Shown piece after piece: positions 33,541-44,874 of a stretch of DNA of 64,000 nt. The position numbers and the translations under genes were made by a program. Source of the stretch: Neckera pumila (lineage: Eukaryota > Streptophyta > Bryopsida > Hypnales > Neckeraceae); NCBI GenBank assembly GCA_963969595.1, contig OZ018415.1:16430001-16494000 (forward strand), in the 5' to 3' direction. A model generated the notes under the pieces. That model did no database searches. It was not told the DNA's origin and saw nothing but the letters and a program-made list of their open reading frames with translations. Every line of letters begins with the position of its first letter. The first letter of the stretch is position 1.

Positions 33541-34732
33541 TGTGCCCTTCAGTAGTCATTGTATATGATGTTTAGGAGAGGGTTTACTGCTCTTTGTGAC
33601 TCAGCTAGGTACTCTTGGGTTGTGAATTTATATGCCGAAATGAAAAGGAGCACGCCTTGGTGTGTTCCTAGCTGAAAATCTTTCAAGATCGTGACTCAGT
33701 TGCAGGAAATGTTACTGTGATCTCTTGTTTCCGGATTGAGAGATTTCACTGTCTTTGGCTGTGTGAAAGTGATTAGTCCAGGTTAACCAATACTTGTGTT
33801 ATTAGACGAATGATTCTTGTATTCACCAAATTGTTTGAAATTTGAAGGTTTCTACTAAGCCTGCCACTTGAAGTGTCAGAGAATGGAGATGGTGAGTTCT
33901 TTTTGTGATGTAGTGGCATTTGTTTTAATCTGCATGTGCTTTTCTGACCAATTAAGGGAGCCTGACTTTAGTGTATTCTTGACTTGTATTGCTGCAATAA
34001 TTTTGGGGTGTGAACTTGTTCACTATGGTGAAATGATATTAATGTCGAAATCATTTCAAGTATCTCGACATTCTTTCGGTTACATTTCTTTCTTATAAGG
34101 CCATCCTCAATAGACTCTGGAATTTGCCTTGCCAAATATAACAGTAACTTTTGACTGCTTTGTTGTTAGAACTTGAATTCTATCATTGGAAGTGCACTCA
34201 AAAGTACTTTGAATACCAGTAGGTACAAGGAAACTCTAATTTAAAATTTGGACAAAGAAAATAAACCACTTCAAAAGCTAGCTAAATGACAAAAATTTGG
34301 GGCTAAATTTGAGGGGTTTTGTAATTGTTCAAAGTGCTTTTGAATGTGCTTTCAATGATAGACATTTCATTTTCTTATTACAAAGCAATGAACAGTTAGT
34401 GTTGTATTTGGTGGAGCAATTACACAAGACCATTGAAGATGCCCTAAGGAGTTTCAAGTTTTATTTAACTGGTAATGCTATACAATGGATTTCGTTGTTG
34501 CTAGATGTAGGGAAGTTATAGAATACTTTAAGATAAAAATATAAAAAGTTATTGGTTCTCTCCATTGTTGTATTGTATTGGGTGTTTTGTGGAATGCCTT
34601 CAACTTTATACATGATGCAACATGGTAGTTACTGGAATTTTTAATGAATCGTTTTGAAAGTTTGAAATCCATCTATGCGAAGTAATTTAACCTTGGAAGG
34701 ACGATATTGTTGATTTACATTGGAAGGACGGT
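33541..34732 (+). repeat. duplicated 3' flank (partner of 17511-18380)
   Basis: The sequence follows the flank of the U-box gene and ends at about 34732. There it changes abruptly to GTAAGTTTCCGGCC, which corresponds to position 23301 upstream of gene A. The join marks a duplication breakpoint between gene B and copy C. Extra sequence at 33850-34100 is not present after the U-box gene and shows only a 76-codon hydrophobic frame without recognised domain. Confidence 0.6.
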
Positions 34733-35117
34733 AAGTTTCCGGCCATTCTTTTGCAATGTCTCATTTACGAATAATCATATCCTTTCGCAGCACGACGTGT
34801 GAGTTGATTTCGACAGTGTCATTGCATGGTAGTTCTTCTTCAGGACCAATTCCTCATCTATTGAAGTAATGAGTGGATTCCGTAGAGTAGAAGTCCTGTA
34901 ATTTGTCGGTGGTAGGCATTAGAATGAAAGGGAATATTTAGAAGCGCAGTGTTTGCGGTCCGAGATTGAGTACACTTGCATCCTAGATTTTGGTGGTTCA
35001 GCATCAATTTTTCTCTTTGTTTTAATCTAATTTATCCTTGTCAGGGATAGAAATATTACTGAACACGTTTCGGGTGCTAGCACCCTTTTGGGTGCATTTC
35101 AAGCAGTTGCGTGAATT
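34733..35117 (+). repeat. duplicate of the gene A leader intron region before copy C
   Basis: It matches about 23301-23700 before gene A: GTAAGTTTCCGGCC, AATCATATCCTTT, AAGTAATGAGTGGATTCCG, GAAATATTACTGAACAC. The four upstream modules seen before A and B are missing, so copy C probably lacks its promoter. Confidence 0.65.
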
Positions 35118-37420
35118 ATGGACCGAGGCAACTGGGATAGAACTTGGTTCAGTCTGGTCGAGGGGAAAGCCATTAAAGTTGGTAATCCTCCTGCCATTTG
35201 CGTGCTGTCCAAAGTTTCAACATTGTTTAGCTTTATGAGAACTTTTCCTATTTTTTATGCTTGTTCCAGGGTCCTCCATTGTGGGATCATTTTGTGATGT
35301 GTCGAATCTCTGTTTTGCTTCATGAGTTGGTTGTTGCAACTTCATCTTACCCGAATCGATGTTTGCAGGTTCCTCTGAAATTCCTGTGCCTACGGATTGT
35401 ACGTGCTTCTCCTCCATCCGAGACCCCAGAGCTTTACTTGAAGCTCGCCTCACAATGTCTGGAGCAAGCGGACAGGATATCTTCTCCACGCAAGTTCAAC
35501 GAAGAGCAGTGTCAATATCTAGTCGACAAACTCAGACTAGCTATTAGGAGTACAAGTTCGACTATTGAACAAATCGAGACGGAGTTCCTTTCCTTAGCTT
35601 TACCTGAAGATAAGGCATGGCTTTTGGAGATTTTCAAGGTACTGTATTCCACGGGAAAGGAAGTGGAGGACTTCACCCAAAGTTGCTGCGGAGAGTCATG
35701 GATTCAATCCGCCATCTTGTTGACGAACATGTCGGAGCATGTTGTGTCGATAGGTTTCAATTTGGAGTTTTGCATGATTATCTTTTCTGCCAGGACGTTG
35801 GGGAAACCAACAAGCTTGAGACTGTCCGAAGTTGCCAGTGTACGCGAAGCTGAAGCAGAAGTTGTGAAGGAAATGGCTAATCTCGACGAGATGGATCTCA
35901 TCATGGATTTGAATACTATCACTCAATCCAGTGTAATTAGTAATGAAGAATGTCAATTGGCATCGTTTTTACTTGGAAGATTGGAAATGGTTCGGTTGCG
36001 TTCAGGTGCTACTTTGCCAACATCAAACAGCAAATGTCATCTTCAAATGAACTTCAGTTTGAAACAAACACAAGTAAACTTGGGGAAAGGCGCCTCAGCT
36101 AGCGTGCACAAGGCAAAGTGGTTAGGAGGTGAAGTAGCCAAGAAGACCTTCTATGGACCCAAGAATGGAGATTTCTTGCAAGAGGTTCAATCTTGGAAGG
36201 GCTAAGCCACCCCAATATTGTCTCCTTACTTTGGTATACAACGGATGAGAAGAGATCCCATCTTGTAATGGAGTTGATGGATGGGGATTTTGCACAGTCT
36301 AATGCAAGAAAAAATGGAAGAGAGCAGAGATCAAAGCCCGCCTTTTTGTATTCCGGTAGCATTGGACCTCATCCTCCATTTAGAAGAAGGAATGTGTTTC
36401 CTCCATGAGAAGAGAATAATTCATAGACTTAAAGTCACATAACATTTTGATTAAGTATGGAAAGGCAACTAAAGCAAATATGAAATATTTGCATGTGAAG
36501 GTGGCAGATTTGGGTTGTCAAAGACCAAAGAACACAGTTGCATATTCCAATATGACTTTGAATGTGGGTACTACTAGGTGGATGGCTCCAGAAGTGACGA
36601 AAATTGCAAATGACTGCAACAAACGACAGATCATATCTGCAGGTATCAATCAGCACACTAATTTACTTGATTTTGAAGTTTTTATCTCTTTCCTGTAGAA
36701 TAATGTTGATCATTGTGAGGCCTAGGATTGATGTGTGCAGGTCCCATTGATCCCATCGTGAAGATCTTGATGTCAGGATCTCTGGCGGCTCAGGACAGTA
36801 CTGCAGAATTGCTATATCTTCTCGCTTTTTTATTTGGTTGATGAAAACAAGATCAGAATTGGGAACTCGGGTGCTATTCGTGCTCTGGCGCAGTTGGCAC
36901 CCTGCCAGTTTGATCGAGGTAAATTTGATGCTGCAGCTGCGATGACGAGTCTCTGCATTTTCCAGGGGAACAAAGCGCGCGTAGTCAAGGCGGGGGCGCA
37001 CCCTGAATTTTTGAGTAGCGAAGAACCGGATCCCGCCATCCTTGTGGGAGAGGCCTTGGGGAACATTCTTGGCGATCCAAGCACACCACAGATTCAGGAG
37101 CGAAATGAGCACGCAATTTGTTTCTTGCTTACGTCTTGCTCACATGATCCTCGCCACATCAAGCAAGCCAAAGAGTCCAATGCCTTTGAGCCATCAATTG
37201 ACTGGTTTGACCCATTCACGGAACCTCTCCGCTTGTACCAAGTGCAAAGCCTCTGCACTTCTGGAGCTTCTAAAGAAGCCAGAGGTGGACGCTCTGAGTC
37301 ACAGGGTGGAAGGTCTGCAAATGTAGCGCTATTTAATGACGAGGCAGGCTTGTGTGCATCCTGCAAGAGCTTCCAGCAATCCATCTTCTGGTGTAAGTTG
37401 TATGAAGTTTACATCTGAAG
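35118..37420 (+). pseudogene. kinase copy C, broken kinase-ARM gene
   Basis: The 64-nt first exon (35118-35181) and the acceptor at 35368 are kept. A 4-base insertion near 35399 then puts the normal frame out. The N-terminal and early kinase frame is open to about 36186, where one base is missing (GAGGTTCAA). Further small indels occur in the region after MDGD, in the catalytic loop (two bases lost after CAT), at DFG and near the activation loop. After APEV (about 36600) the rest of the kinase is deleted and the sequence jumps to an ARM-exon end (36612-36642). The last ARM exon (36741 onward) has a stop at about 36841, then a degenerate frame to 37418. A functional kinase cannot be made. Confidence 0.85.
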
Positions 37421-37429
37421 GAGAGGATT

Positions 37430-38356
37430 TAGTGCTATTTGTGACTCAGCTGAGCACGCCTTGGTTGTGAATTTATGTGACGAAATGCGAAGGAGCGTAT
37501 CGATAGATGAAAAATCTATCAAGCTCGACTCAATTTTCTGGAAATGTTACTGTGATGTCTTGTTTGAAGGTTGACAGGTTTAGCATTGTCAGTGAAAGTG
37601 AGTCATGAAAGAGTCTCTGGGAGTTTGCAATGAACAGGAGTTAAGTTAGTTAATTCAGTGTCTGACGTATATCTATGGAATTTGAATGCTGGTCTAAGAA
37701 TCTGGGCTGCGCTCACTAAAGTGAGGGTCCCTGCATAGGCCCTTGAAGATGCACAATTGTTTTGGGTTCTATTTTCATGCAATTTTTCATCCATATTTGG
37801 CAATTGTATTTGGGAAATTAATTCATTGTTGGACAAAGACTACTTTTTGTGCATCCAAATGGAAAACTATATTGAAATAGTACAATTTGACCCCATGGTG
37901 ACCCCCAATAGGAGGTTATGAACTCTAATTTGACACCCCAAATTAACAAAAGAGATTCTTTTTTCATGATGGTCTTAGAATGTATGTCACTCCTTCTAGA
38001 TTCCATGTCTAAATAGAGTACTAGGATGATGATCACTTGTTTGGTGACTACTACAATACATCCATGATTATGTTTGGTGACTACTACAATAAATTCATGA
38101 TTAGAGTCCTTTAGAGAAAAAATGGGACTTCTACAAGGCTGCACTCCAAATAAAAAAATAATGTATCTTTTTGTAAAATAAACATTTGAAAATTTAAAAA
38201 AAACAATTTTGACATGGCACCTCACATTTTGATTTTTTAATTCATTTCAAAAAAACATTTCAAAAAATATTCACTAATTTTTTTATTTGGACTTTTAGGA
38301 GAATTGTTCCAAAGTCTAGTAACCGTCTTGAGCCCCCCAAATTTTATGGAATGCAT
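37430..38356. other. 3' flank of copy C and AT-rich DNA
   Basis: The first 150 bp resemble the flanks after the U-box gene and gene B (GTGACTCAGCT, GTTGTGAATTTATG). Beyond about 37600 there is no further similarity and no gene. Confidence 0.4.
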
Positions 38357-38618
38357 CATAACATTATTAAACCCAGAGATATCCTCCCCCCAGGTGGAGG
38401 TATAATCCCCCCCTAGATACCTGGGGGGGAGTTCAGTTATAATACAAAGCATGGTATTGGTTAAGGGTCCGCTCCATTGAGAGAGTTTATTGGATAGCCT
38501 TCAATTAGCCCATCCACTGCCTCCAGGTGCCTCATGTCTTAGAACCTTCACAGCATGGGGGCTCCCTCTTTCTGCGGAGGCAAAAGGGCCCCCCCTGGGT
38601 CTGGTTAATAATGTTATG
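38357..38618. mobile_element. C-rich MITE, left member of a pair
   Basis: CATAACATTATTAA at the left end and TTAATAATGTTATG at the right end form terminal inverted repeats around 262 bp. CCCCCC and GGGGGG runs lie inside. A second member in inverted arrangement lies at 38811-39018. Confidence 0.65.
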
Positions 38619-38810
38619 ATTATCCCTCCCCAAGGACTAAAAGCGTCTAATGAATGCCTTTCCAGAAAATTGTAAATGACTCCATTCATCTAGGAATCTG
38701 ATAATTTTTAGTATTGATAATAGGATTGTATCCTTCAAGGATTAAATTAGAAATTCAGAACTTTTTCACTGTTTGACAAGCAGGACATTAAAACGTGCCA
38801 TCGAAGGTAG

Positions 38811-39018
38811 CATAACATTATTAACCTTCAACGGGGGGGTCCCTTTTGCTCCCCCCATATCAGGCCCCCCTAAGCAAATGATCTAGTCTTGTCAGAGCTA
38901 TAGGGATGCCCAAACCAATGGGATGTACTCAAATATAACTAAAATTCCCCCCAAGCATCCAGGGGGGGATTATACCTCATGTCAAAGGGAATGACGTCCC
39001 TCGGTTAACAATGTTATG
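38811..39018. mobile_element. C-rich MITE, right member of a pair
   Basis: It starts CATAACATTATTAACC and ends GTTAACAATGTTATG. Its right half is the inverse of the left half of the first member (GGAGGTATAATCCCCCCC against GGGGGGATTATACCTC), so the two members and the 190-bp spacer form one large inverted structure. Confidence 0.65.
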
Positions 39019-39224
39019 TAGGCCCTGCGGGCCTGAATTTACCCTAGGAAAAACACTGAAATTTTTTATTTGGCACAACCTTTTTTTTTTGCAAAATCTG
39101 AATTCATATTTGCAATTAGAGGCCCAAAATTAGCTATGGGCTTGTAAATTTCCCTAGACACGGCTCAAATATAGGAGGATTTTTGGTTACTTTTACAATT
39201 TACCCAGTTGGGCCCACAAAGGAT
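39017..39224. mobile_element. TIR element, family 3 copy (short form)
   Basis: The left side GGGCCTGAATTTACCCTAGG and right side CAATTTACCCAGTTGGGCCC are imperfect inverses. The interior (TATTTGGCACAA, TTCATATTTGCAAT, CACGGCTCAAATATAGG) matches the longer copy at 45713-46030. Confidence 0.5.
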
Positions 39225-39918
39225 GGCACGATTTAACGTGTTTCGTTTGACAAACTCGACCCCAAAATTGCTCAAAGTCAACCATTGCACTGCCTGCAGT
39301 AGTGCAGTAATTCGGTTGTCCTTAAAATTTCTATAATAATAAACTTCGAACCAACTGTAGATGCAGTTTGAAAGTTCGCTTTTCCAACCAGTGACCTCGG
39401 TGGAAGACAATTGGAACTTGAAAATTTGGCAACAAATTTTGGCCACAAATATTGTCAAAAGTAATCCTTCCTTTCCTAGAAGGCCCGGCTGGTCACCGTG
39501 GAAATCATCCTTTTTGGTACAATGTGAATGATCTATGGTACTATAAAAATTAAAAAACTCATTATGAGAGACCTTCACGATCGTGTTTGAAGTAATGATG
39601 AGAGCACTTTGCGGAGGTAAAGATCAAGGTGAATGTAAAAAAAGGATCCCCTTTTTTGTGCCGTCTTTGTTCAATTGTTAACACCTCTTCTAGCTAATTT
39701 GGATCCTCCTTGCAAATATGAACTTAGAATTTGCAAAAAATTGCAAATAAAACTTTCTTGCATTTTTCCCAAGGATAAAACAAGGGAGGCAAAACAACCT
39801 TTGCAAGACGCTCCCATTACTACTTTAGACACAACTGACCTTCCCTTCTCATACAAAATTTCAAGGATGAACATATGCACTTTTCTCTTATGTAGAAGGA
39901 TTATCTATTATCCATTGC

Positions 39919-40234
39919 ATTAGATGGGATTTGGGGGCCTTGGAGGGCCGTTTCAAGCCCGTTTTCCAATCTAGCCAGATTCAGTGATCTTCGGTACGGC
40001 CGTGTCAAAAAAATATTTATTTATTTAAGTTTTTTAAGTTTTTTTAACGAAATATCATTTTAAGCAAAAAAATTTAACAAATTATCATTTTATTTACTTA
40101 TTTTTTTCAAAAAATGATAGGGCAGTCGCTGTGCCACGTCAGCCAGCTACTGCAGCTACATTCCCGCAATCCGGGAATGCAGGGGAACTCAGGGGAACTC
40201 AGAGCCCTCCAAGATCCTCGAATCCCTTCTAATG
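39919..40234. mobile_element. MITE, family 4 copy 1, with CCACGTCA box
   Basis: The left end CATTAGATGGGATTTGGGGG is inverse to the right end (AATCCCTTCTAATG). The interior AAATATCATTTTAAGC and GTGCCACGTCAGCCAGC also occur, with changes, in 58705-58966. There is no ORF. Confidence 0.65.
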
Positions 40235-40464
40235 GACCAAATTGGTTCATAGTGTTCGTACAAGGTTAATTCCTAAAGGACTCAGAGTGTTGTTCAATAC
40301 ATTGTCAAAAATTGCCATCTTTTTAGTGGATTTGCTAAAACTTTTTTTATTTTTTTATTTTTTTTATTTTAACTCTAATGGTGCAAGAGTGTAGTAGACT
40401 ACTGTGACAATGTGTGGAAACTTCTTTGTTCCATATGACCACATAATTGGATTGAAAGATTATT

Positions 40465-40690
40465 AATCAATACCTTAAATGAGGCTGTTTGTTTTGTTTT
40501 GTTTTGTTTTGTTTTGTTTTGTTTGTAGCGTGGACAACTTCTTGACCGTGCGTCCCCCGGCCGCGTCCTTGGTACTGTCGGAAAGCTCTCGCCGAGGAGG
40601 GGTGCACCGGCTTGGTTTCGTGGCGTTTGGAGCGGTGGTGCAAAAGTTATTGAATTTCAAAGTATTTATTGATTAAAAAATTAGAAAATT
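40465..40690 (+). repeat. dispersed repeat copy 2 with TTTTG microsatellite
   Basis: This partner of 1680-1960 has the TTTTG pentamer expanded to about six units (40486-40521). Open frames of about 60 codons on both strands come from the repeat. Confidence 0.55.
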
Positions 40691-40725
40691 ACTTTTACTT
40701 TGATTTTGGTGGCGTTCTTGGTACT

Positions 40726-40797
40726 GGGAGTGGAACCGGGAGTAAAATTGGGAGTAGAATCGGAAGTAGAACCAGGAGTGGAACCGGGAGTAGATGA
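40726..40797 (+). repeat. 12-bp minisatellite, six units
   Basis: Six units of the type GGGAGTGGAACC with small changes in head-to-tail order. No surrounding coding frame supports translation. Confidence 0.75.
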
Positions 40798-41416
40798 AAA
40801 TTGGGCCAACGGCACAGGGTTACACTAGTATGTTTGAAGTGAAAAAAAAAAAACTTTTTTTCATTCCTATAAAAAAAAGGTCAATAGACTTTGAGCCATC
40901 TTGAAGTGAAATTTTTGCTCTACACAAAAATGAGACACTACACCATCAAGTACTATATCTTGTTAGATATACTTAAAAAGCAAACAATGGGTCTACCTTA
41001 CTCTAAATCACTTACAATACGAGGAAGTCAAGTAAATTGGCAATACTTTGCAAATTTTTTGATGAATTTTTGTTCATCTAGGAAAACTTTTGTTTCAAAA
41101 CCCAAATACGGAAAACTAAAAGACAAATAGTTGAAATGTATAAAAAAAATTTCAAGAATTTTGAAAATGCAAATTTCAAAATAATATTTTTTGTGGTAAG
41201 ACAAAAATGATTTCTTTCAAACTTGCCCGTTAAGGTTAGTAGAGTTTTGACTCCTCTTGCATTGAGATTTTTGCACTAAAAGTAATTGTTTTTATAGTTT
41301 CATATTATATCATATTAGTTATATATATGCCAAATTTCAAAAGTAGATAAGGAACTCAATAGAAGACTCAAAACTTGTCCAAATTGCCTAGATTCCTTTA
41401 GGCACCATAATTTGAT

Positions 41417-42346
41417 TTAACCCCTAAAGTCCCAAGGTCATTTTTCTGTCAAAAACCACTCAAAACTGCCATTTTGGATGCGTTCATCCAAGAACACAAA
41501 AAAAACATTTTTATAAAATCTAACCATAGGATCTTGTACTTCACTTGTCAAAGATCATGTGGTAAGTATTTCATGAAGTTTGATTGTATAAATTGGAAGA
41601 TATTAGCATTCAAAGTTGAAAAAGAAAGTTTTTTTGAACACTCATGCAATTTCAAATGACTTTGACCGCCATTTGTGGAATTTTTTTGCACTACAGACTT
41701 TGAATTTAAAATTTATTTTTGTTGAAGATGTAATTTGAAAGTCTACAAAATAAAATTAAAAAAAAAAAAGACTTGGATTTCATTCTTTAAAAAATTGTTA
41801 AGTAGAAATAAGTCCTAGATTGAAAAAAAAAACTAAATCGTTAATAGCTCTTAGATGGGATTGAAATACAATAATCCCAATGGTGAGATTGTTTTAGCAA
41901 GAAAACACAACATTCTCAAAAGAAAAATAAAAGAAATTGTAAAAATTGCATTTAGAAATGAATCCTACAAGTTATTTTTTCAAAAAGATGCTTAGATTGC
42001 CCAAAAAACAAGATTGTCCATTACTTTCTCATTATTAGTCCAAATAAAATGAATCAAAGCTTCAAATGTAGACAAAAATATAAAGTTTCAGAGAAAAAAA
42101 AAATTAAAATTTATTTTGACTTTTTGCAAAAAAAATTGTGCTACCCGCCAAGTTCAGTTTGAGGCTTTTTGTGGTATAACTTTTGCTCCCGGGCACCAAT
42201 TGAAATAAAAATTATATTCCCACAAAGCTATTTAGTTTTTTATCTTATGGAAAAAATTCAAAAAGTCTCATTAAAAATTGAGCCCATAGGTATCTGTCCA
42301 AAATCTAATTTGTTCCCCGAGGAGACAATGGGACTTTAGGGGTTAA
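41417..42346 (+). mobile_element. TTAA-flanked TIR element, family 1, copy 2 (best preserved)
   Basis: It begins TTAACCCCTAAAGTCCCAAG and ends GGGACTTTAGGGGTTAA. The inner 14-18 bases are inverses, with TTAA at both edges, 930 bp long. Interior blocks ACCATAGGATCTTGTACTTC and GGTATAACTTTTGCTCCCGG are shared with the other copies. There is no ORF above about 60 codons. Confidence 0.8.
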
Positions 42347-42487
42347 ACATCTAATTGGAATTTATTTTACACTCCCAAGAAGGAGGTGAATGTCTCCAAA
42401 ATTTAAAAACAACCAGTCATTTTTTACTCATAAACACCTCCTTGAATTTCCAATGTCCCTTAAAAGAAGCGCTTGGTCCTTTAGGAG

Positions 42488-43428
42488 TAACCCTTAAACT
42501 TCTATGACTATATTTTCAACAAAAAAAGCGCTCAAAAATTGTCATTCTCAGAACAGGTACCAAATTTTTGAAAATAAACTTCTTTTTACACATGTAACCA
42601 TAAGATCTTGTTGTATGCTTACTTGAAAATATGTGGTAAAAATTTCAAATTTTTTTTACCACGGGGATTGCAAGATGTAAGCATTCAAATTCAATGAAAT
42701 CATTTTTTTGGCCTTGCAAAAAACAAGGCAGCTGCACTTCACAAGCTCACTTTTCTATGAAAAAGTGTTCAAAATGGTGGTGCTTCTTTGTATTCTTTTT
42801 CCTAGATAAGTTGGCTACATGCTTGAAAATTTTCACATCATTTAGAATTGTACAATATATAGGAAAAAAATAGTAAGTAGACAATAGTAGAGAATGATTC
42901 AAAATACTAAATTGTTAAGAATTTAATTATGGAATTGAAAAATACCAATACGAAAGGCTGCTATGTTGTAATAAACAATCTGAATCCTTTTATTTTATTT
43001 TTTTCAAAAATATTGAAAATTGAGTAAAATAAAGGACTTCAAAGTTTATTTTAGAGTAGAGAATCCATACTACTGCCCACAAACAAAACTCGTCATAACT
43101 TTTGACTCATTGATCAAAATGTAATGATTCAAAGCTTTCCACGTATATATAACTCTAGAAAAGCAATTTCAAATTTTTGTTTTTGAAAAAAATGATTTTT
43201 TGGATTTGCTCGGACTACTCATTTACAAAAAAAAAAAAAAGTAACATATTAAGCCATAACTTTTGACTCAAATTTTCAAATGTCATGAAATTTAGTGCAT
43301 GTGAAATATATTCCTTGCCCGCACCTTCTGTTAAAATTTGGGCCCAAAATATGGAAATCTCAGGTCAGACATACTTGCCCAAAATTTCTATGTAGTCAAA
43401 AACCGCATATTGGTCCTTTAGGGGTTAA
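42488..43428 (+). mobile_element. family 1 element, variant subfamily, copy 3
   Basis: Its right end TGGTCCTTTAGGGGTTAA is typical of the family; its left end (TAACCCTTAAACTTC) is diverged. The interior differs from copy 2 but is the inverse of 43948-44874, defining a subfamily. Confidence 0.65.
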
Positions 43429-43947
43429 TGCAATTCCCTCAACACCTCCACACCTCTCAACACCTCCACACCTTCTGTGCAGACCCTTTTTGTTAAACAT
43501 CACCAACAACTTGGAACAAAAATTCCATCAAATCACTTTCCTCCAATAAATTTTTTTAAATAAACAATTACAATACAAGAATCTCTACCCTGCAAATTTA
43601 GAACTGAAAAATTTGTTGCACTCACTCGCTTGTCAAGTAGCAACCTATTCACGTCCTCTTTATATTCAAATTGAGAAGCCATATAGAAGCCTCCACAATT
43701 CATAGCTTATCCTTAAAAGGCCAGTTTTTAGTAGCCATGCTCTATCTAGGTCGTGGGCTTTAGAGGTAATGTAAAGCAAGAGGGGGCTACAAAGTGGATA
43801 TATTTTTTATATTTTCCTAAACTATAGGCCAATTTTTTGAAGATGGCAATGAGCATTTGGCTCAAATATAAATCGTCAATCAACCTAAACCATTCCCCCT
43901 TGGAAATCAAGATAATCTCTCCCAAGATCCTTAGGAGTGAATTTAGT

Positions 43948-44874
43948 TTAACCCCTAAAGGACCAACATGCTTTTTTTAGCTACATAGAAATTTTGGGCA
44001 AGTACATGTGACTAGAGATTTCTATATTTTTGGGCCCAAATTTTAACAGAAGGTGGGGATGAGGAATATCTTTCATATGCACTAAATTTCATGACATTTG
44101 GAAATATGAGTCAAAAATTATTGCATGATAGGTAGTTTGTTTCTCAACTCGGACAGTTCGAACAAATTAGAAAAAAATCACTTTTCTTAAAAAATAAAAT
44201 TGAAACTGCTTTTCTGGAGTTATATATACGTGGAAAGCTTTGAATCATTCCATTTTGATCAGTGTGTCAAAACTTATGAGGATTTCTTGTTAATGGGCGG
44301 TTATCAATTCTCTTCTCTAAAATAAACTTTGAAGCCCTTTATCTTACTCAATTTTCAATATTTTTGGAAAAAAATAAAACCATAGGATGTAGGTTGTTTG
44401 TTATAACATTGTAACCATTGGGATTGGCATTTTTCAGTTCCCTAAATGAATTATTAACGATTTAGTATTGAGTCATTCTCTACTACTATCTACTTATTAT
44501 TTTTTTTCTAATTATATGTTGTATAATTCCAAATGGTCTAAAATTTTTCATGCATGTGGCCAACTTGACTAAAATAGAGAATCCAAAGAAGCACCACCAT
44601 TTAGGACATTTTCTCACAGAAAAGTGAGCTTCTGAAGTGCAACTGCCCTGTTTTTTGCACAACCAAAAAAATGATTTCAGTGAATTTGAATGCTTATATC
44701 TTGCAATCCGTGCGGTGAAAATTTCTGAAATTTTTACCACATGTTCTCAAGTCAGCATACTACAAGATCCCATAGTTATCTGGGTAAAAAAATCAAAATT
44801 TTGATACTTATACTAAAATTTGCAATTTTTTAGAATTTTTGGTGAAAACATAGTCATAGAACTTTAAGGATTAA
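43948..44874 (-). mobile_element. family 1 element, variant subfamily, copy 4, inverted
   Basis: It starts TTAACCCCTAAAGGACCAA and ends CTTTAAGGATTAA. It reads as the reverse complement of 42488-43428 over most of its length (for example the TGCATATGAAAGATATTCC-like and CACTTTTCTGTGAGA-like blocks). With copy 3 it forms an inverted pair around a 520-bp spacer. Confidence 0.65.
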
